In this document: positions 1 through 5,525 of the stretch, in pieces
Layout: each line of letters opens with the position of its first letter
Position numbering within the stretch: the first letter of the stretch is position 1
From: Patescibacteria group bacterium
GTDB lineage: Bacteria > Patescibacteriota > Doudnabacteria > UBA920 > 2-01-FULL-50-11
NCBI GenBank assembly: GCA_023485925.1
Contig: JAMDAJ010000028.1
Coordinates: 1-10,254 of the forward strand
DNA: 10,254 nt
Reading direction: 5' to 3'
Translations under genes and position numbers: made by a program
Notes under the pieces: generated by a model
Told to the model about the DNA's origin: nothing
The model's database searches: none
Seen by the model: only the letters and a program-made list of their open reading frames with translations

Positions 1-128
1 AATTGAACTTTAGAAGTGCCGTCTTTGGAATTCCCGACTTTGGTCATCCGTAAATAACCGCCCGGTCGCTCTTTGTATTTTGGGCCTAGGACTTCAAATA
101 CTTTGCGGGCCGCGTTTTGGGGCAGCGG
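1..128 (-). pseudogene. rplQ: Ribosomal protein L17, C-terminal fragment (5' part missing)
   Basis: Read on the minus strand, the frame with codons starting at positions divisible by 3 gives ARKVFEVLGPKYKERPGGY, then LRMTKVGNSKDGTSKVQ, running off the window at position 1. This matches the C-terminal third of bacterial L17 (E. coli has AKLFNELGPRF then GGYTRILKCGFRAGD), a large-subunit protein near the peptide exit tunnel. L17 is usually about 115 residues, so about 70 N-terminal residues should lie upstream, at roughly 130-340. That stretch instead encodes S9 on the other strand, and the minus frame there no longer looks like L17 and hits a stop at 321-323. The upstream limit of 128 is my estimate of where similarity ends. 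Either the gene was broken by an inversion or the contig is misassembled. The identification as L17 is fairly secure; whether it is a real pseudogene is not. Confidence 0.65.
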
Positions 129-625
129 CGGTTGAAACGGTAAAGGAAAGTCTAGTTGAAACTCCAAAAATCCCGACGCCGGACGTAGTGAAAGCCCCGG
201 TCGCCGCGCCGGAAGAAAAACCCGCCGTTTCCAAACGGGAGAAATATTTGTACGCCATTGGCCGGCGCAAAACCGCCGTGGCCAAAGTGCGCGCTTTTCC
301 GGGCTCGGCCGAATTCCAAGTTAACAAGCGCCCGTTCGGCAAGTATTTTCAGACCAAAGACCTGCAGAAAACCGTGCTGTCGCCGCTTTCGCTTTTGGGC
401 TTGGAAAAGGAACTGGGCTTTGAGGTTTTTGTCAGCGGCAGCGGCATCCACTCGCAAGCCGACGCCGTCCGCCACGCCATCGCCCGCCTTTTGATCTTAC
501 GAAATCCCGAGGACAAACGCACGCTTAAGAAAGCCGGCTTTTTGACCCGCGACCCCCGCGTCAAGGAAAGAAAGAAGCCGGGCTTAAAACGCGCGCGCCG
601 TGGTCCACAGTGGGCCAAGCGGTAA
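80..625 (+). CDS. rpsI: 30S ribosomal protein S9
   Basis: S9 is a small-subunit head protein whose basic C-terminal tail reaches the P-site tRNA. The core begins at residue 56 with YLYAIGRRKTAVAKV (56-70). It continues with the helix motif SGIHSQADAVRHAIAR (121-136) and ends with the family tail LTRDPRVKERKKPG (155-168) and RRGPQWAKR (173-181), ending in the invariant Lys-Arg. Residues 19-53 form a Pro/Ala/Lys/Glu-rich extension, often seen in S9 of this kind of bacterium. The start is doubtful. The TTG at 80 lies within the antisense of the L17 fragment, so residues 1 to about 18 are probably not genuine; GTG at 188 is the next in-frame alternative. The usual upstream partner rplM (L13) is absent. 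No Shine-Dalgarno site is evident. Identity is certain and the 5' end is not. Confidence 0.93.
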   Translation: MGLGLQILCGPRFGAAAVETVKESLVETPKIPTPDVVKAPVAAPEEKPAVSKREKYLYAIGRRKTAVAKVRAFPGSAEFQVNKRPFGKYFQTKDLQKTVLSPLSLLGLEKELGFEVFVSGSGIHSQADAVRHAIARLLILRNPEDKRTLKKAGFLTRDPRVKERKKPGLKRARRGPQWAKR

Positions 626-655
626 TCCGCGAACCCAATGTGGACAAAAAAGGGG

Positions 656-680
656 TCGGGAAAAGAAAGTCTTTTCCCGA
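656..680. repeat. Perfect 10-bp hairpin downstream of rpsI
   Basis: TCGGGAAAAG (656-665) is the exact reverse complement of CTTTTCCCGA (671-680), separated by the 5-base loop AAAGT. It lies 30 bases after the S9 stop. No T-tract follows, so it is not a standard intrinsic terminator on the plus strand. It could protect the rpsI mRNA 3' end or be part of the hairpin-rich insert described nearby. Confidence 0.7.
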
Positions 681-690
681 AGTGGAAGCA

Positions 691-729
691 CCGAAACCGC
701 AACCTGCCTGCCGCAGGCAGGGGTTTCGG
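691..729. repeat. Long palindrome of the CCTGCCTGC type
   Basis: The inner stem CCTGCCTGC (703-711) and GCAGGCAGG (713-721) pair perfectly around a single C. The outer stem CCGAAACC (691-698) pairs perfectly with GGTTTCGG (722-729), leaving a 4-base bulge GCAA on one side, for 17 paired bases in all. TGCCTGC/GCAGGCA palindromes are dispersed repeats that I associate with Parcubacteria-type genomes; that association is from memory and was not searched. A smaller hairpin (GGCGC-TT-GCGCC, 736-747) follows directly. Confidence 0.8.
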
Positions 730-731
730 AG

Positions 732-773
732 CGGAGGCGCTTGCGCCGAGCACCAAAGTGGGCGAAGCGCTAG
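732..773 (+). pseudogene. Apparent second copy of the S9 C-terminal end
   Basis: In a frame different from rpsI, the codons at 732-773 read RRRLRRAPKWAKR followed by TAG. The true S9 end (587-625) reads LKRARRGPQWAKR followed by TAA. Over the last 20 bases to the TA of the stop codon (605-624 against 753-772) I count 17 identities, and the differences keep the PxWAKR-stop pattern. Upstream of about 730 the similarity vanishes into the palindrome. It looks like a fossil 3' end of rpsI separated from the live end by about 148 bp of hairpin-rich DNA. The match is short and the region is rich in GCG/AAGCG words, so chance or low-complexity similarity is not excluded. Confidence 0.5.
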
Positions 774-827
774 CGAAGTACCTTTGCAAAAAATTAGTGT
801 GGTAACAACAACATTAATTTCAAAAGT

Positions 828-1043
828 ATGCCCAGGCCCTTAGAATACAACGAGTCCATGGGGTCCCTCGAAGCCCACCAAGATATCATGCGGCTTCGAG
901 TTGAAACCGCCAAAGAAGAATACGAAAGAGCTCTGCGCAAGTCTGTCGGTAGCCCGGCTGCGCTGAAACAACTCAAGAGCGAATGGGAGGCGCGTCAGGA
1001 AGAATACGAAAATTTCATGGAAGGCGCGACGGAAAAAGTTTAG
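828..1043 (+). CDS. Small unrecognised helical protein (71 aa)
   Basis: I do not recognise a family. The product is small and charged. From about residue 13 to 66 it is dominated by Glu, Lys, Arg, Ala and Leu (VETAKEEYERALRK at 25-38, LKSEWEARQEEYENFM at 49-64) with no predicted membrane segment or signal peptide, which suggests a helical hairpin or short coiled coil broken near SVGSP (39-43). It starts at ATG with no clear Shine-Dalgarno site and ends 15 bases before a strong intrinsic terminator. That terminator supports the ORF lying in a real transcript, possibly shared with rpsI. No other ORF in this stretch is as plausible on its strand. It is a likely but unproven gene. Confidence 0.6.
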   Translation: MPRPLEYNESMGSLEAHQDIMRLRVETAKEEYERALRKSVGSPAALKQLKSEWEARQEEYENFMEGATEKV

Positions 1044-1058
1044 ACAGATAGATCGAAG

Positions 1059-1090
1059 CGACTTCCCGAAAGGGGAGTCGTTTTGCTTTT
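1059..1090 (+). terminator. Intrinsic terminator after the 71-aa ORF
   Basis: CGACTTCCC (1059-1067) pairs with GGGGAGTCG (1072-1080) through nine pairs, one of them T-G, across a GAAA tetraloop. The T-rich tract TTTTGCTTTTT follows. It ends the plus-strand rpsI/small-ORF transcript and faces the rnpB terminator. Confidence 0.85.
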
Positions 1091-1120
1091 TCGAACAAAA
1101 AATCCCCTTTCGGGGATTTT
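1091..1120 (-). terminator. Intrinsic terminator of rnpB
   Basis: On the minus strand AAAATCCCC (1120-1112), loop GAAA (1111-1108) and GGGGATTTT (1107-1099) form a nine-pair hairpin continued by T residues (TTTTTTG). It lies just past the rnpB P1 helix and ends that transcript. The A-rich 5' arm could allow some bidirectional function. Confidence 0.8.
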
Positions 1121-1124
1121 CTGC

Positions 1125-1500
1125 TTGGCGCGCTGGTAAGCCGAATTCTGTTGCCCGATCGCTCGGGCCGACAATCATCTGTCTGGTCCCGACGTTACCG
1201 TCGGGATCTTGCGGTGTTCAAACCTTGCACTCCAGTAAGAGTTTTGCCGTTTCACCCCCCGACTTCGCTTGGGATCTTCCGACCTCAAGCTTAATTCGAG
1301 GACTCGCCCGGCCATTCGACCGGGCGTTCGATTCCTTTCGGAACCGAACGTCTCTGTTCGCATCTCTACCCTTGCGGGCGATGGGCGTTACCCACTACCG
1401 TTTTTCAGTGACGAATATCCTATCACCGAATTAGTGTTCGGACTTTCCTCCCCGTGAGATAACTATGTGTTATGCGCGGGGCGATTGTCTTGCGTGCCAA
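1125..1500 (-). ncRNA. rnpB: RNase P RNA (catalytic subunit)
   Basis: This is the ribozyme that removes 5' leaders from tRNA precursors. Read on the minus strand it shows the bacterial type A signatures in order. AGACAATCGCC lies after helix P1, GAGGAAAGTCCG (conserved region with one strand of P4) at about 1452-1441, GGGTGAAACGGC in the middle, and a P15-type hairpin CCCGAC-GGTAAC-GTCGGG (about 1205-1188) whose GGT would pair with tRNA CCA. ACAGAATTCGGCTTA (about 1151-1137) then supplies the other P4 strand. P1 forms from TTGGCACGC (1500-1492) and GCGCGCCAA (1133-1125) with one mismatch, which sets the ends given here. Length is about 376 nt, normal for the family. It is flanked by a near-consensus promoter and a terminator. 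The exact mature ends are approximate. Confidence 0.93.
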
Positions 1501-1523
1501 TGCCGGTTTTCACCGGCGGACTG

Positions 1524-1552
1524 ATTTTAACATAAACCACTACTGCTGTCAA
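1524..1552 (-). promoter_or_regulatory. Sigma-70 type promoter of rnpB
   Basis: On the minus strand TTGACA (1552-1547) and TAAAAT (1529-1524) are separated by exactly 17 bases, and TG one base upstream of the -10 adds an extended -10 element. The expected start is near 1517, at the edge of a small leader hairpin (1517-1502, GCCGGT-GAAA-ACCGGC) that precedes P1. Placement and quality make this a confident call. Confidence 0.85.
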
Positions 1553-1593
1553 ATTCGTCATAAACCGAAGAAAATACACGCTTTTCCCGGGTA

Positions 1594-1602
1594 TGATATA
1601 AT
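1594..1602 (+). promoter_or_regulatory. Extended -10 promoter for the surface-glycan operon
   Basis: TGATATAAT at 1594-1602 is a perfect TGN-TATAAT extended -10 element. No good -35 hexamer sits 16-18 bases upstream. Transcription would be expected to start at about 1609-1611, right at the ATG at 1611, so the message would be leaderless or almost so. It diverges from the rnpB promoter. Confidence 0.7.
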
Positions 1603-1610
1603 TCTTTGAG

Positions 1611-3044
1611 ATGAAGAAACTGGAACTGGCTTTCAATATCTTCTCGATTTTTGTGGATTCCGCCATGCTTTATCTGGCGGGGATTTTAAGTTACCTGCTT
1701 CGCTACCGCGCGGAGAATCTTTTCCCGCAGTATCCCATTCTGTTCAATTTAAGTCTAAAAAGCTTTTCGGGCTATATCGCTTTCGCCATCCCGTACCTGC
1801 TTATCATCCTGGCTTTTTACGGACTTTATAATCTTAAAAGCACCCGAAAATTCTGGAAGACTTTTCTAAAAATCGCCGTCGCGGTTTCCACGGGACTGGC
1901 CATTTTTATCGCCGCGTATTTCTTCAACCAGGACTTATTCCCTTCGCGCCTGATAATTCTGATGGCCTGGATATTAGGCATCGCGTTCGTGGCTTTCGGC
2001 CGCTACGCGATCTTGCTTACCGAACGGCTGTTCTTGCGATCCGGCATCGGGCTGCACAAGCTGGTGTTGATCGCCGAAAAGGGCAATGATTTCAATTTGA
2101 TTTCCGAAATTAAACGCCGGCCGGTCCTTGGCTACGAACTGATCTCCGTGCTGTACCCGTCCGAGCGCATCCTCGAAGAACTCGAAGCGATCCGCTCTGC
2201 CTCCGGCATCGACGAGATCTTGCAAGTGAGCTCGGTTTTTTCGCGACCAGTGATGGATAAAATTTTGGATTTTACCCGCGACTACGGCATCAAATTCGAT
2301 TACGTTCCCGACATCATCGAATCGCAGCAGACCAACTTGAGCGCCAGTTCCATTGCAGGCGTGCCGGTCATCGAACTCTCCACCACGCCGCTTTCCGGCT
2401 GGGGGCGGGTGGTCAAACGCTTCGCCGACATTGTTTTGAGCGCGCTGGCGCTTATCCTTACCAGCCCGCTGTTTTTATTGGTCTATCTCGGGATAAAACT
2501 CGATTCCTCCGGCAAGGCGCTTTTTGTGCAAGAACGATTCGGTCAGAACAGGCCTTTCCGTTTTTACAAATTCCGCTCGATGTACCAAAATCTTTCGGTA
2601 GGCGAGGAATACGGCGGGCAGGAAGCGGAAAAAATGCGTTCGCAGTTGTGGAAAGACAACGCGCGACACGGACCGTTTTTAAAAATCAAGAACGACCCAC
2701 GCGTCACCCGTTTCGGCCGCTTCATCCGCCGCACCAAGCTTGACGAACTGCCCCAGCTTTACAACGTGTTGATGGGCGATATGAGTCTCGTGGGACCACG
2801 GGCGCACGTCTTAGACGAGGTGGAACGCTACCGGGGAAAGTATAAGCGTCAGTTCACCATCAAACCCGGCATCACCGGTCTAACGCAGGTGACGCAGGCG
2901 GCCATTCCCGAACTGCCGTTTGAGGAAGAGATGCGGCTGGACACTTTTTATCTGGAAAACTGGTCTTTAGTTTTGGATCTTTCGATTCTTTTGAAAACCG
3001 CCTGGGTTTTGTTCAAACCGCATCACCGAGGCGAGGATTATTAA
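1611..3044 (+). CDS. Polyprenyl-phosphate sugar-1-phosphate transferase (WcaJ/WbaP type)
   Basis: It is predicted to move a sugar-1-phosphate from a nucleotide sugar to undecaprenyl phosphate at the inner membrane face, the first step of capsule or other surface glycan assembly. Residues 1-145 contain about four hydrophobic segments (roughly 8-30, 52-73, 84-105, 111-133). A soluble nucleotide-binding-like middle domain follows (about 148-260). The C-terminal bacterial sugar transferase domain (about 267-470) begins with a further hydrophobic segment (276-294). It has ERFGQNRPFRFYKFRSM (308-324), RTKLDELPQLYNVLMGDMSL (374-393) with the Asp-Glu pair of the active site, VGPRA (394-398) and PGITGLTQV (419-427). 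The 477-residue length suits the full five-segment family. The sugar cannot be deduced. It is the first gene after the extended -10 promoter, and the next gene follows after 13 bases. Confidence 0.93.
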   Translation: MKKLELAFNIFSIFVDSAMLYLAGILSYLLRYRAENLFPQYPILFNLSLKSFSGYIAFAIPYLLIILAFYGLYNLKSTRKFWKTFLKIAVAVSTGLAIFIAAYFFNQDLFPSRLIILMAWILGIAFVAFGRYAILLTERLFLRSGIGLHKLVLIAEKGNDFNLISEIKRRPVLGYELISVLYPSERILEELEAIRSASGIDEILQVSSVFSRPVMDKILDFTRDYGIKFDYVPDIIESQQTNLSASSIAGVPVIELSTTPLSGWGRVVKRFADIVLSALALILTSPLFLLVYLGIKLDSSGKALFVQERFGQNRPFRFYKFRSMYQNLSVGEEYGGQEAEKMRSQLWKDNARHGPFLKIKNDPRVTRFGRFIRRTKLDELPQLYNVLMGDMSLVGPRAHVLDEVERYRGKYKRQFTIKPGITGLTQVTQAAIPELPFEEEMRLDTFYLENWSLVLDLSILLKTAWVLFKPHHRGEDY

Positions 3045-3057
3045 GAACCAGTTCTAA

Positions 3058-4155
3058 ATGAAAGTCGCCTTGGTCCATGACTTGCTTACCCAGCTGGGGG
3101 GCGCCGAGCGGGTTTTGGATGAATTGCTCGAAATTTTCCCCGAGGCACCGGTTTATACCGCGCTTTACGATGAAACGGCCACGGAAGGACGATACGCGCA
3201 TATCGACATCCGCCCGAGTTTTTTGCAGCGGCTGCCCCGATTTTGGTCTTACAAATGGTATCTGCCTCTGATGCCGAAAGCGGTCGAAAATTTTGACCTG
3301 TCCGGCTACGACTTGGTGTTTTCGGATGCTTCCGCATTCGCCAAGGGCGTCTTCGTCCCCAAAAATATTCCGCACATCTGCTATTGCCATACACCCACCC
3401 GCTACCTCTGGAGCGAAAGCGAAGATTACATTGCCTCCATTCCGTACCCGCGCGTTATCAAATGGGCGGCCAGGCGCTACTTAACCAGAATGAAAGCGTG
3501 GGATTACCAAGCGGCGCAGCGCGTTTCCTGTTTCCTTGCCAATTCCAAAGAAGTGCAGCGGCGCATCGACAAATATTATCACCGGACCGCCGAGATAATT
3601 TACCCGCCCGTCGACACGAATTTTTTTGTTCCCGCACCACGGCCCTCGCGGGATTATTTCTTAACAGCCGGCCGAATGGAGCCGTACAAATGCACCGGCA
3701 TCGTGCTGCAGGCCTTCCAAAATTCGGGGCAAAAATTAAAAGTCGCCGGGGCTGGCAGCCGGCTTGCCGAATTCAAACGGCTTTACAACTCGTCTAATAT
3801 CGAATTCCTCGGCCGCGTTTCCGATTTAAAACTCCGCGAATTGTATCAGAACGCCACGGCTTTAATTTTCCCGGCTTTGGAGGATGCCGGCATGATGATG
3901 GTGGAGGCGATGGCCTGCGGCGCGCCGGTTATCGCGTACCGGGCCGGCGGCGCTTTAGAGTTTATAAGTGACGGCAAAACCGGGAAATTTTTCACTGCAC
4001 AGACCAGCGCCGCGCTTTCTGGGGCCTTGCAGGGATTTCGGAGTGAATACTACGCCGTTGCTGCTTTGCGGGCCGAAGCGGAAAAATATTCTCGGCAAAG
4101 ATTCCAAGCGGCGATTTCAAAAGTGGTCGAACGCGCGTCATCCCAAAAATCATAA
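3058..4155 (+). CDS. GT4-family glycosyltransferase (first of three)
   Basis: It is a predicted cytoplasmic retaining glycosyltransferase with two Rossmann-like domains (GT-B fold) that adds a sugar to the lipid-linked glycan. The N-terminal domain shows the GGAER acceptor-side loop (14-18) and CHTPTRYLW (110-118), typical of the WbaZ-like branch. The linker region has IIYPPVDTNFF (180-190). The C-terminal domain has the EX7E pair E275 and E283 in ALEDAGMMMVEAMACGAPVIA (273-293), which binds the nucleotide-sugar donor. Length 365 is usual. Donor and acceptor are unknown; mannose is a common donor in this branch but that is only family knowledge. Its stop TAA (4153-4155) overlaps a decayed copy of the next gene's start (ATAAGG), a hint that the two genes once overlapped as ATGA. 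Confidence 0.92.
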   Translation: MKVALVHDLLTQLGGAERVLDELLEIFPEAPVYTALYDETATEGRYAHIDIRPSFLQRLPRFWSYKWYLPLMPKAVENFDLSGYDLVFSDASAFAKGVFVPKNIPHICYCHTPTRYLWSESEDYIASIPYPRVIKWAARRYLTRMKAWDYQAAQRVSCFLANSKEVQRRIDKYYHRTAEIIYPPVDTNFFVPAPRPSRDYFLTAGRMEPYKCTGIVLQAFQNSGQKLKVAGAGSRLAEFKRLYNSSNIEFLGRVSDLKLRELYQNATALIFPALEDAGMMMVEAMACGAPVIAYRAGGALEFISDGKTGKFFTAQTSAALSGALQGFRSEYYAVAALRAEAEKYSRQRFQAAISKVVERASSQKS

Positions 4156-4170
4156 GGATTGGTATTGACC
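4152..4170 (+). pseudogene. Fossil start of the second glycosyltransferase gene
   Basis: The 19 bases from 4152 match the live start at 4261 in 15 of 19 positions and would encode IRIGID, with ATA in place of ATG. The fossil ATA overlaps the upstream stop as ATAA, exactly where an ATGA overlap would have been. The remnant runs directly into the 48-bp palindromic repeat. See the matching fossil at 5415, which is better preserved. Confidence 0.6.
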
Positions 4171-4211
4171 CCGGTAGTAGTCCGCCTTCGTCGGGCACTA
4201 CGGGGCAAGAC
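4164..4211. repeat. 48-bp palindromic repeat, copy 1
   Basis: These 48 bases are identical to 5427-5474. The core 4169-4205 folds as a hairpin: CCCCG/CGGGG, then TAGT/ACTA with a bulged G, then GTCCG/CGGGC with one G-T pair and a bulged A, around the loop CCTTCGT. The segment sits between glycosyltransferase genes one and two. The remaining spacer (4212-4260) resembles the spacer after copy 2 only patchily (GTTCAAT, ACTTC, GTGTT). No transposase is present, so it is at most a non-autonomous element. Confidence 0.9.
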
Positions 4212-4260
4212 TCGCAATCCCGACGTTCAATAAACTTCGACGTGTTATGCAGGGTAAAAT

Positions 4261-5418
4261 ATGAGAATCGGCATTGACCTTCGGACATTGCAACAGGGGA
4301 GGACCACCGGCGTGGAAGTCTACTCCCAAAATCTCATCCAGGCGCTTTTGAATATCAAAAGCCCCGATAAATATTTGCTGTTTTACAATTCCCATCACCG
4401 TCCGGTTCCGCGACTATCGTTCGCCGGTGGCAACGATATCACTTTGAAAACCTTCCGTTTGCCCAACCGTTTGCTAAATTTAAGTTTCCTCTTTCTGCAT
4501 TATCCGAAGATCGACCGGCTGTTGGGCGGTTTGGACATATTTTTTTCGCCGCGCTACCTTTTTTCCGCTTTTTCAGCCCGCTGTCGGCTGGTCGTGGTGA
4601 TGCACGATCTGTCGTTCGTGCACTTTCCGCACTTTTTTTCCTGGAAACAACGGCTGTGGCACTCTTTCGTTTCTGACCGTTCCGCCTGCAAGAGAGCGTC
4701 GACGGTCATTGCGGTTTCGAAATCCACCCGGGACGATCTTATTGAAACTTTTCAGATCGAGAAAAGCAAGATATCCGTGGTTTACCCTGGGCTTGACCAC
4801 CGCCTTTACCATTCAAGGTGCGACGCGAACGAAGAAAATAAATTCCGGCTGGAGTACGGCCTTTCAAAACCCTTCGTGCTCTATCTGGGAACCATCGAGC
4901 CACGCAAAAATATTCTCGGCATCATCCGGGCCTTCGAGCTCGTCAAAGCCAAATGCGATGCGCCTCTGGAACTTGTGTTAGCTGGAGGTCTGGGGTGGCT
5001 TTACAAAAAAATTCTCCGCCGTCTCGACCGTTCGCCTTACCGCCAAAGTATAAAGCTGCTCGGCCGCGTGCCGGAAACGGCAAAGGCCCCGCTTTATCGC
5101 ATGGCCAAAGTCGTGCTGTTCCCAAGTTTTTTTGAGGGCTTCGGTTTCCCGCCGCTGGAGGCCCTGGCCTGCGGCACGCCCGTGGTGGTGGCGCATAATT
5201 CCAGTTTTCACGAGGTTTTAGAGGATGCAGCGATCTACGTTAACCCTTACGACGCCGCCCAGATCGCCATGAGTTTAAAGGCTCTTTTGAGAGACGAGGC
5301 GCTTGCACGGCACTGTGTAGACCTGGGGTTGCGGCGGGCCAAGGATTTTACGTGGGAGAAGACCGCGGCGGGCGTTTTGGAAGTTTTTCAAAAATTAAGT
5401 CCGGAAAAAATCGTATGA
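4261..5418 (+). CDS. GT4-family glycosyltransferase (second of three)
   Basis: It is a predicted GT-B retaining glycosyltransferase of 385 residues, resembling the mannosyltransferase B-like branch. It opens with MRIGIDLRTL and a glycine-poor acceptor loop (GRTTGVEVYSQNL, 13-25). HDLSFVHFPHFF (115-126) and AVSKSTRDDL (151-160) follow in the N-terminal domain. The C-terminal domain has YLGTIEPRKNI (208-218), LGRVPE (267-272) and the EX7E donor site E292/E300 in FEGFGFPPLEALACGTPVVV (291-310). The start at 4261 is chosen because it gives the full MRIGID strand and has a weak AGGG site at 4251-4254. The 105-base gap before it holds the palindromic repeat and a fossil copy of its own start. Its TGA stop overlaps the ATG of a second fossil start. 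The third glycosyltransferase gene is a tandem paralogue. Donor sugar unknown. Confidence 0.92.
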   Translation: MRIGIDLRTLQQGRTTGVEVYSQNLIQALLNIKSPDKYLLFYNSHHRPVPRLSFAGGNDITLKTFRLPNRLLNLSFLFLHYPKIDRLLGGLDIFFSPRYLFSAFSARCRLVVVMHDLSFVHFPHFFSWKQRLWHSFVSDRSACKRASTVIAVSKSTRDDLIETFQIEKSKISVVYPGLDHRLYHSRCDANEENKFRLEYGLSKPFVLYLGTIEPRKNILGIIRAFELVKAKCDAPLELVLAGGLGWLYKKILRRLDRSPYRQSIKLLGRVPETAKAPLYRMAKVVLFPSFFEGFGFPPLEALACGTPVVVAHNSSFHEVLEDAAIYVNPYDAAQIAMSLKALLRDEALARHCVDLGLRRAKDFTWEKTAAGVLEVFQKLSPEKIV

Positions 5419-5510
5419 GGACCGGCATTGACCCCGGTAGTAGTCCGCCTTCGTCGGGCACTACGGGGCAAGACCCGGAATATCATAGTTCAATTCACTT
5501 CCGTGTTTAA
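5415..5510 (+). pseudogene. Fossil start of the third glycosyltransferase, 31-codon decoy ORF
   Basis: ATG at 5415 overlaps the upstream TGA as ATGA, the same junction used by the mur genes. The first 18 bases differ from the live start at 5526 at a single position and encode MRTGID against MRIGID. After codon 6 the frame enters the 48-bp repeat, encoding PGSSPPSSGTTGQD, and stops at TAA 5508-5510, 15 bases before the live start. It is probably non-functional protein sequence. Translation of it could still carry ribosomes to the live start and couple the two genes. Confidence 0.6.
5427..5474. repeat. 48-bp palindromic repeat, copy 2
   Basis: Identical to 4164-4211 over all 48 bases, 1263 bp further on, with the same hairpin core (5432-5468). 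The neighbouring coding sequences have diverged far more than this, so the identity points to recent arrival, copying between the sites, or strong constraint. Confidence 0.9.
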
Positions 5511-5525
5511 TTCGGATGAAAACAT

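Noticed and set aside
656..680. Intrinsic terminator of rpsI
   Set aside because: The stem is perfect but no T-tract follows it on the plus strand, so it is listed only as a hairpin.
784..817. Promoter for the 71-residue ORF (TTGCAA with an AT-rich stretch)
   Set aside because: No -10 hexamer sits at a suitable distance; the best candidate is about 22 bases away.
610..843. 77-residue plus-strand ORF after rpsI
   Set aside because: It overlaps the S9 end and runs through the hairpins and the palindrome. Its composition reflects the repeats and it resembles no protein.
1225..1457. Two plus-strand ORFs of 62-69 residues
   Set aside because: They lie wholly inside the RNase P RNA gene read antisense, and their products have no protein-like pattern.
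3384..3797. 137-residue ORF within the first glycosyltransferase gene
   Set aside because: It is a shifted-frame shadow of a gene with intact GT4 motifs, and its sequence is low in recognisable structure.
4164..4211. TTGACC at the left edge of the 48-bp repeat as a promoter -35 box
   Set aside because: No TATAAT-like hexamer lies 16-18 bases downstream in either copy, as the hairpin occupies that place.
4164..5474. CRISPR-like repeats
   Set aside because: There are only two copies, 1263 bp apart, with a gene between them and no cas genes.
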